From Dasypus novemcinctus (Eukaryota > Chordata > Mammalia > Cingulata > Dasypodidae): a stretch of DNA of 64,000 bases. The number at the start of each line of letters is the position of its first letter. The stretch's first letter is position 1. The translations under genes were made by a program, and so were the position numbers. The stretch lies in assembly GCF_030445035.2 (NCBI RefSeq), contig NC_080676.1, forward strand, positions 10,764,940-10,828,939, written 5' to 3'. Shown piece after piece: positions 57,606 to 64,000 of this stretch. The notes beneath the pieces were generated by a model. It ran no database searches and had not been told where the DNA came from. It worked only from the letters and a program-made list of their open reading frames with translations.

Positions 57606-58679
57606 AACTAAGACAGTACCATTCTGAGTTTCCTTTCATTTCTTTCTGTGTATGCTTTTCATATATTTTTTTTGTGGTGACCAAGGGGCTGAAACTTAAC
57701 ATCCTCAATCTGTACAACTACATTTGATTTGACACCAGTAGCATACACATGCACTGTTCCTATATACTTCTGTCCCATCTTTTTGTTGTACTTCTTACAA
57801 ATTTTGTCTTTATACATTATATGCCCCAAGCCATTGAGTTATCATTACTTCGTATGCATTTGCATTTTAGAACCTGTAAGAAGTAAAAAATAGAGGTACA
57901 TACCAAAAAAAAAAAAGCAAAAAAACAATAGACTAGGACGGGCATTCATAATTACCTATATGATGACCTTTACCAGAAGTTTTTATTTCTTTATGCTGCT
58001 TTGATCCTCTGTCTAGTGTCCATTCCTTTCAGTTTGAAGAACTCCCTTTAGTACTGCTTGTAGATCTAGTAGTGATGAATTTCCTCAGTTCTTGTTTTTC
58101 TGAGACTATCTTAATATCCCTCATTTTTTATATTCTTGGTTGGCAACAGTTTTCTTTCAGTACTTTAAATGTTTCGTCCCACTGCCTTTCTGCCTCCAAA
58201 CTTCCTGATGAGATCCCAGCACTTACTTATTGAAACTCCCAAATACATAATGTTTCGATTCTTTTGCAGCTTTCAGATCTCTCTTCTTGTCCTTAGCATT
58301 TGAGAGTGTGAGTATTATTTCTCTAGGCATGGTTCTCTTCAAGTTTCTCCTGTTAGGGGTTCATTGTGCATTTCAAATATGCATATTTATGGCTTCTGTT
58401 AAATTTGGGAAGTTTTATGCCATTATTTCTTTGAATATTCCTTCTGATCCTTTCTTCTCAGACACTTGCATAATGCACATACTGGTATATCTGATGGTAT
58501 CCCACATGGCTCTTAGGCTCTGTTTATATTTTACAATTCTTTTTTCTTTCTGCTCCTTAGTCAAATCATTTCAATTATCTTGTCTTGGGGTTCAAGGATT
58601 CTTCTTCTGCCAGTTTGGAAATGCTGTTGTAATACTCTAGGGAATTTTTTATTTCAGTTACTGAGGCCTTTGACTTTAG

Positions 58680-58886
58680 TATTTACATTTGGGTTTCTTT
58701 TTCTGTATCTGCTTGTCTCCCTTTGTTGCCTAATCTTGCTGTGCCAGCTCTCTGCCACGCACGGGCTCTTAGCTTTCCACGGTGCGCCGGCCAGCTTGAC
58801 TTCACAAGGAGGCCCTGGGACGTGAATCCAGGGTCTCCCATATGGTAGACGGGAACCCAACTTATTAAGCCACAGCCACTTCCCTC
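58680..58886 (-). mobile_element. DAS-type SINE, partial
   Basis: Antisense 'aaggaggccctgggacgtgaatccagggtctcccatatggtagacgg' and 'ccacagccacttccc'. No clear duplication. Confidence 0.8.
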
Positions 58887-59134
58887 ACTGTGCATTTTTA
58901 TATTTTAAAGTGTTAACTTTTGGTTTTAGTTCCTGAGCTGTCTGTTCTTAAGTTTGTATCAATTAGTGATCTGACAGATTTCCTTGAGTGCTAGGAGCTA
59001 ACAAAAATAAACAAACCAATGCTTAAAATATCTTTCACATTCTTTGCAAATTGGCTCTGTTTTGGCTGGTGCTCTTCTTCAACCCTCCTATCAAGATCAG
59101 TCTGAAGTGAAGATGAAATGCAGGGTCTTCTTTG

Positions 59135-59310
59135 TCTTGTCTTTTCTTTTTAAAATTTATCCCCTTCCACCCCTCCCCCCATCCCAAGATGGTTCCCTTG
59201 ACTGTCTGCTCATTGCACATTGTGTCTGCTCGTCTTCTTTAGGAGGTACCGGGAACCAAAGCCAGGACCTCCTGTGGGTGCCCAACTGCTTAAGCCACAT
59301 CTGCTCCCCT
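59135..59310 (-). mobile_element. DAS-type SINE, short form
   Basis: Pyrimidine-rich start, 'tgtctgctcattgcacattgtgtctgctcgtc', antisense head 'gcccaactgcttaagccacatctgctcccc'. Same type as 20022-20178. Confidence 0.82.
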
Positions 59311-59574
59311 CTCTTCTCTGCCTGTGCCTTGCCCGAGGCTTACGTTTACTCTTGATCTCAAGAATTCCCCACTTTACAGGAATTTGAAGGCCTCCTCTAC
59401 TCTCTCCCTATGAAATAGACTTTTTTCCCTTTCTAGGTGCCCTATTGTTTGACATAAACAGCCTTTGTCCCAGGCTGTTTTAGTTGTTTCTTACACTGCT
59501 TTTGACCCAATTACCTAGTAATAATGTTTGCAAAGCAGGGGAACTATGGTCTAAAAATTTCGAAAAAGATGACT

Positions 59575-60345
59575 GTGGCAGTTTGGTATTGTGTATGAAT
59601 TCCAAGAATACATATTGGATTATGCTTGTAAACTGGTCTGTTCCTTTGGGGATATTAGATTGTATTAGACTCAGAGGTTTCACTTTAACTTTATTAAACA
59701 AAGATCAGGGCTTTTATTTGACCATGTCATTAGGGCAACTTGGTTTTACTCCCTGCCTACAGCTATCAGCTATATAAACGGATGCTCAATCAAGAAAGGG
59801 AAGTAAATACATGGAAAAGGAGAACACAGAGAGTTGAGTTTTTGATGCTGGAGCCCCAGAAAGAGAGAGCCAAGCCATTCGCCTGATAGTTCAAAGTTGG
59901 CCTTGTGGAGAGAGCACAGTGGCTGAACCGAGAAACAGACGAGCCCTGAGAATAGAGATGAGCCTTATACCAGGCTAAAGCTGATATTGGAAGAAGCTGG
60001 GACCAGAGAGTCTTGAGAGGAAGAAGGAAGGCTGAACCCTTGCAGACATTCACCTGCCATCCAAGTCAATACGTGGCAACAGACTTTGGGTGAGAAAGTA
60101 CTTCTTATGGTATCTTTTTTTTTTTTCTATATACATTTTTTTAATTGACTTTGTAATAATATTACATTAAAAAATATATATATATGAGGTCCCATTCAAC
60201 CCTACCACCCCCACCCCACTTCTTATGGTATCTTGAGTTGGACTCTTTAGGGCCTAGTAACTGTAAGCTGCTAGCCCAAATAAATACCTTTTATAGAAGC
60301 TAACAGACCTCTGGTATTTTGTATCAGCACCCCTTTGGCCGACTA
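59575..60345 (+). repeat. LTR-like repeat, third type
   Basis: Begins 'gtggcagtttggtattgtgtatgaattcc' and ends 'tctggtattttgtatcagcacccctttggccgac', preceded by 'caaataaatacctttta'. The ending is like the families at 14570 and 56873. Interrupted by the insertion at 60117. Confidence 0.5.
60117..60217 (-). mobile_element. Minimal LINE-1-like 3'-end insertion with perfect duplication
   Basis: About 100 bp: poly(T), then the complement of the 3' end also seen at 11280-11345 and 46595-46719. ACTTCTTATGGTATCTT is repeated exactly at 60100-60116 and 60218-60234. Confidence 0.88.
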
Positions 60346-60517
60346 ATACAATGACTGAAGTACCCTAGGCAGGCTGGTTTTCCTCACAAGATGACAATAA
60401 TGATGGAAAACACTTGTCTCCAAGAGAGAAAAGTATTTTAACAGTTGTATGGGATATGTATGCACAACCAACAGTAGTGAAATTATAGTATAAAAGTTCC
60501 TATAAAATACAAACCAT

Positions 60518-60945
60518 GGGAAGTGGACTTGGCCCAATGGATAGGGCGTCCACCTACCACATGGGAGGTCCGAGGTTTAAACCCTGGGCCTCCTTGATCC
60601 ACGTGGAGCTGGCCCATGCACAGTGCTGATGCGTGCAAGGAGTGCCCTGCCACGCAGGGGTATCCCTGTGTAGGGGAGCCCCATGCGCAAGGAGTGCGCC
60701 CCGAAAGGAGAGCTGCCCAGTGCAAAAGAAAGTGCAACCTGCCCAAGAACGGCGCCGAACACACGGAGAGCTGACACAACAAGATGACGCAACAAAAAGA
60801 AACACAGATTCCTGGTGCTGCTTATTAGGATAGAAGCGGTCATAAAAGAACACACAGCAAATGGACACAGAGAGCAGACAATTGGGGGGGGGAGGGAAAG
60901 AAATAAATTTAAAAAAATAAATATAAATCTTTAAAAATAAATAAA
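60518..60945 (+). mobile_element. Long DAS-type SINE at an XRN1 splice donor
   Basis: Sense head 'gggaagtggacttggcccaatgg' with B-box-like 'ggtttaaacc', body with 'gcaaggagtgcc', poly(G) and A-rich tail. The duplication TAAAATACA(A/G)ACCAT at 60503-60517 and 60946-60960 includes the last three bases of the XRN1 exon and its donor. Confidence 0.93.
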
Positions 60946-60957
60946 TAAAATACAGAC

Positions 60958-61080
60958 CATAGCAAATGACTGTGGTGACAAATGTTCTTCTCTTGGAAGC
61001 TCTTTGTGATGAGATGACTGTCTTTCATTTTCTTTGGCGATATTCAAGGATGCTAAAAAGTTCTCAATTCCACAATTAGG
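60958..61080 (-). CDS. XRN1: XRN1 coding exon abutting a SINE
   Basis: 123 bp, 41 codons, phase 0 at both ends, reading CGIENFLASLNIAKENE to EEHLSPQSFAM. Acceptor tttttag|CCT at 61080. The donor is CTATG|gtctgt, a weak match to consensus. It lies inside the duplicated target site of the SINE at 60518-60945, so the element begins only about 12 bases into the intron. Confidence 0.9.
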
Positions 61081-61229
61081 CTAAAAAAAAAAAAATTGTC
61101 CATGAAGATAAAGTACAAGGATATAGAAAGATCTCAGAGTTTTTGTATAAAAATGGTCATTCAATTTGACCCAATAATGTTCCCAAGGGGTAAAGTCTGG
61201 GAGGAGAACATGAATAAATGGTCTTTTAT

Positions 61230-61340
61230 CTTATGAATAGCATTTGGATAACCAGTCACAACCTTTTGGATTTCTGAGACTTCTGGACTTTCATTTCTCT
61301 TCAATAGCTTAATATTACATTTGGTAGGCCCTCCAAAAGT
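61230..61340 (-). CDS. XRN1: XRN1 coding exon lacking a GT donor
   Basis: 111 bp, 37 codons, phase 0, reading CNIKLLKRNESPEVSEIQ to GYPNAIHK. Acceptor tatatag|ACT at 61340 is good. After the AAG at the expected end the intron begins ATAAAAG instead of GT. The U12 AT-AC donor consensus is also absent. A cryptic in-frame donor (CAAAAG|GTTGTG, about 61263) would remove 11 residues. Either a +1 G-to-A change or an assembly error is likely. Confidence 0.85.
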
Positions 61341-61639
61341 CTATATAAAAAAGAAAGAATAAGCTTTATTTGCAAATCAAATTTATGGTTGCTATCTCAT
61401 AGTGTTCTCAATAGTGTTCCAAGATTTATTCCCTTCTATATTATTAAAAAAAGGGGGACCAGTAAATTTAGATAGGGAAAAAATTTACACCCTTGTATTC
61501 TTTAACCTTTAAATGAAATTTACCATTTCCTAACTTATGAATACTGTCAATAAATCACAATAGGCTTAGCAGCAATTCTCACTGTATTTCATTTTAACTC
61601 ATTTTCTTCTAAATCTTATATATTTTCTGAAATAAGAAC

Positions 61640-62870
61640 AAGGTCTAGAGCTGCAGGGTGCCTAAGAGTTACCTCCTGAGAGCCTCCATGTTGCTCAAAT
61701 GTGGCCAGTCTTGAAGCCAAACTCAGCATGTAAATGCATTGCCTTCCCCCCAGCGTGGGACATGACTTCCGGGGATGAGCCTCCCTGGTGCCGAGGGATT
61801 ACTACCAAGTACCAGCTGATGATCTAACTAGAAAATGACCTTGAATAAAAGGGTCAACTCAGACCAGCAGAATATCTCAGTCTACATATAATACCAGGAG
61901 TTAAAAATGCTTTTTGACCTGAATAAAAGGGGGAAATGGAAAGGACAAATGAGTTTTTATGGCTATGAGTCTCCAAAAAGAGCCGGGAGGTTATCAGAGG
62001 GGTCGCCCTTATGCACACCTCAGCACAGTCCCAGAGACAGATAAAATACATACAATCTCAGGTATTGGTTCTTCTGAGGGCTACAGAGACCCACAGGTTC
62101 TATGGTCATGGCAGATGGAGTTCAGAGCCATGTCAGTTGGCCCTACTTTGGAGTTTGTGTTTCTGTGTGATGGAGCTGGACTCAGATGTGATCTTTGTTC
62201 ACAAGCCTCTCCAGTTACTTTTACTGGATCTGTAGCTGGCGCTGGGGTTTAGTGTATACCCGGGGACCTGAATCTCTGGACTGACCAATGGATAGCCAGG
62301 CCCTGAGCCTCAAAAGACTTGCAACTCCTACACTATGGTTTATTGGACTTACCCCACTCAGCTAACAAGGAGGTGAAGAAGGTCAACTACCACACCAGGG
62401 AGCCAAGAGTGCCTACAACTGAAAGCAGGAGAATTGTATCCAGCATCCATGTGGACTCTAAGCCTCCTCTTGATATAGATGTGGAGTGGACACAACCATT
62501 CCAGGGTCCACAGGATGGAGGAATAGAGTATGGATTAGAGTAGACTTACTGATATTCTATTCATGAACTACTGTGATCAGTAATTGAAGAAAATGTGGCA
62601 CTGGTGTGGAGAAAGTGGCCATGGTAGCTGCTAGGGGTAGGGAGTAGGAGGAAGAGATGTGATGTGGGGGTGTTTTGGGACTTGGAGTTGTTCTGGGTGG
62701 TGCTGCAGGGACAGTTACCAGACATTGTATGTCCTCCCATGGCCCACTGGCTGGACTGTGGGAGAGTGTGGGCTATGGTGTGGGCCATTGACCATGAGGT
62801 ACAGCGGTGCTCAGAGATGTATTCACCAAGTGCAATGAATGTCTCATTATGAAAAAAAAAAAAATCTTAT
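61640..62870 (+). mobile_element. LINE-1-like 3' end, longest copy
   Basis: Runs from 'gagctgcagggtgcctaagagttacctcctgagagcctccatg' through 'cagcgtgggacatgacttccggggatgagcctccctgg' to 'gcaatgaatgtctcattatg' and poly(A). It matches 10166-11250 over most of its length. No protein frame of ORF2 type was found, so it is either 3' UTR or a non-autonomous derivative. Confidence 0.65.
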
Positions 62871-62874
62871 GTAT

Positions 62875-63460
62875 TTTATTTAGCACTAAAAACATTATTC
62901 TGAGAAAGGGTCCATAGGCTCACCAGACTGCCAAAGAGGGCTATGAAACAAAATGTTTATGAATTCCTTTTCTAGAAGGGAAGAAAATTGTAATATAAAA
63001 GTTTCAGAAGGAGAGGGCATTAAAGATCAAATAATTCAACCATTCACTGATAACTAAATATTAATAGGCTTCATTTACTGAGAACCTATTTTCTGTTCAA
63101 TATGCTGCTAAGGTAACTGCTATAAATAATCTTATATATTACTAGGTTACCCAAGAGATCTAATTTTTAAAAACTATGTATAAAAATATGGTATGTATAC
63201 AGAAAAGAGCATATATCATGAGTGTACAGGTCAAAGAATAATTTTTAGATTGAAGATTTGTTATTCTTTAATTATAAGGCATATACATACTCCTTATTAA
63301 ATAGAGATTAAATTAAATAAAAGATGCAAGAGCTCAGCTTTCTCCACACTAATTTAACTCCACAGAATTAACCCCATTAGGTTTGGCATGTTTCTATACT
63401 TTACATGTATATACAAACATATATTCCCATATATTCATATAGATGGACTACATGCAATCT
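62875..63460. other. XRN1 intron, nothing recognised
   Basis: AT-rich intronic sequence without a confident repeat. Confidence 0.4.
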
Positions 63461-63464
63461 ATTT

Positions 63465-63610
63465 TTATCTACATTTTAAAGATGAAGAAATTAAAACTGT
63501 GAAAGGTGAAATGTTCAAGGCCCTTCAATTATTAAATGGCAGAATGAGGACTTAAACCTAGATATCTAGAGTTCCAAATCCTGGTCTCTAGCTGTGCAAC
63601 ATCCCATCCA
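63465..63610 (-). repeat. MIR SINE fragment, antisense
   Basis: 'cattttaaagatgaagaaattaaaactg', 'aatggcagaatgaggacttaaacctag' and 'ccaaatcctggtctc' is complemented MIR. Confidence 0.7.
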
Positions 63611-63748
63611 AGCAGCAGTCAGCCTACACTTCAGCAACCCTCCTGGCAGAACTGGCTGAAAGGGTTCCAAAAATCAGTCAGATGTCACAGAACCATCAAT
63701 TACATTGAAAATACTGGCTACAAGATACATGATTTTAAGAAAGCTTAC

Positions 63749-63810
63749 TTGCTTATTTGATATTTTTTGTGATCCACACTCATTATTAGGACTCGTACAT
63801 TCTTCTTTAA
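63749..63810 (-). CDS. XRN1: XRN1 coding exon (5'-most in the window)
   Basis: 62 bp between acceptor cttctag|TT (63810) and donor AAGCAA|gtaagc (63749), reading KEECTSPNNECGSQKISNKQ. It is assigned to XRN1 mainly because its phase joins exactly with the exon at 61340 and both splice sites are canonical. The tail is poorly conserved here, so this is the least certain exon. Confidence 0.65.
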
Positions 63811-64000
63811 CTAGAAGACAAGAGATTAGAAACTTTGGTAAATGAAAGAGCTTGCTGTACACCAATTAAATTTACTAATACTTGTCAATAGCAAGACACT
63901 GTATTAAAATTTTTTTAAATTCCAAGAAGACACAATGCCTGATCTTAAGAAACGTACAATTCAGGGGAGGTGGAACAGAGATACCCAAAGACAAAAAATA
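63811..64000. other. XRN1: XRN1 intron at the window edge
   Basis: Non-coding sequence upstream of the first visible exon. Upstream exons, including the nuclease domain, lie outside. Confidence 0.6.

Larger units (their letters stand above)
53640..58650 (-). mobile_element. Old antisense LINE-1, interrupted by later insertions
   Basis: From 53640 the complement runs through the 3' UTR into ORF2. The minus-strand frame at 54233-54424 encodes the ORF2 carboxyl end ([30 protein letters not shown]). Further upstream ORF2 and 5' text continues at 54430-55320, 55793-56155, 56535-56870 and 57610-58650, for example 'ccttacatccttgcttagatttattcctagatattt'-type wording near 56020-56060 and 'ctcttaggctctgtttatattttac' near 58511. 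All frames are broken. Confidence 0.78.

Noticed and set aside
60518..60600. tRNA gene
   Set aside because: The promoter boxes are those of tRNA-derived SINE heads; the cloverleaf is not intact and a SINE body follows.
1..64000. A new multi-gene defence or metabolic system
   Set aside because: Only one protein-coding gene is supported; everything else is explained by mobile elements, simple repeats or unassigned non-coding DNA.

Overview
The window is mammalian, almost certainly xenarthran and most likely an armadillo (Dasypus). The evidence is the dense set of tRNA-derived SINEs of the armadillo DAS type. At least eighteen heads or tails are present, with the recognisable 'taccacatgggaggtcc..ggttcaa' promoter core and, in the long form, a 'gcaaggagtgc' body. 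LINE-1, L2, MIR and hAT/Tigger fossils and endogenous retroviruses add to this. There is no prokaryotic gene structure, operon, CRISPR array or tRNA/rRNA gene.

The only protein-coding gene I can defend is XRN1, the cytoplasmic 5'-3' exoribonuclease, on the minus strand. Ten consecutive coding exons lie between 63810 and 40881. They encode about the last 450 residues, which form the disordered tail, and end in a TAA at 40881-40883. A long, repeat-poor 3' UTR follows, down to about 36420. Exon phases agree at every junction. The nuclease core and the promoter lie beyond the right edge. One exon (61230-61340) lacks a GT donor. Another (60958-61080) has a SINE integrated so that the target-site duplication covers its splice donor.

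Layout. 1-2456: AT-rich DNA with old LINE fragments. 2457-9327: a composite endogenous retrovirus with class I LTRs, a tRNA-Thr primer-binding site and a class I transmembrane env fragment, enclosing a much more decayed interior whose RT resembles ERV-L and whose env and polypurine tract resemble HERV-K. 9328-17940: nested SINEs, LINE-1 3' ends, LTR-like repeats and a tetranucleotide microsatellite. 18060-19340: an orphan CpG island and a homogeneous 44-bp tandem array. 19340-36420: intergenic DNA with LINE, SINE, MIR and L2 remnants and one unrecognised 154-codon reading frame. 36420-64000: the XRN1 3' end and introns. The intron at 47157-52414 carries a processed MSL2 pseudogene in the opposite orientation. 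The intron at 52575-60957 carries an old antisense LINE-1 broken up by LTR-like elements and SINEs.

Target-site duplications give relative insertion orders at many places. Family names for LINE and LTR fragments come from pattern memory and should be checked with RepeatMasker against xenarthran libraries. I see no convincing new multi-gene biological system. The most unusual objects are the composite retrovirus, the two XRN1 splice-site anomalies and the CpG island with its tandem array.
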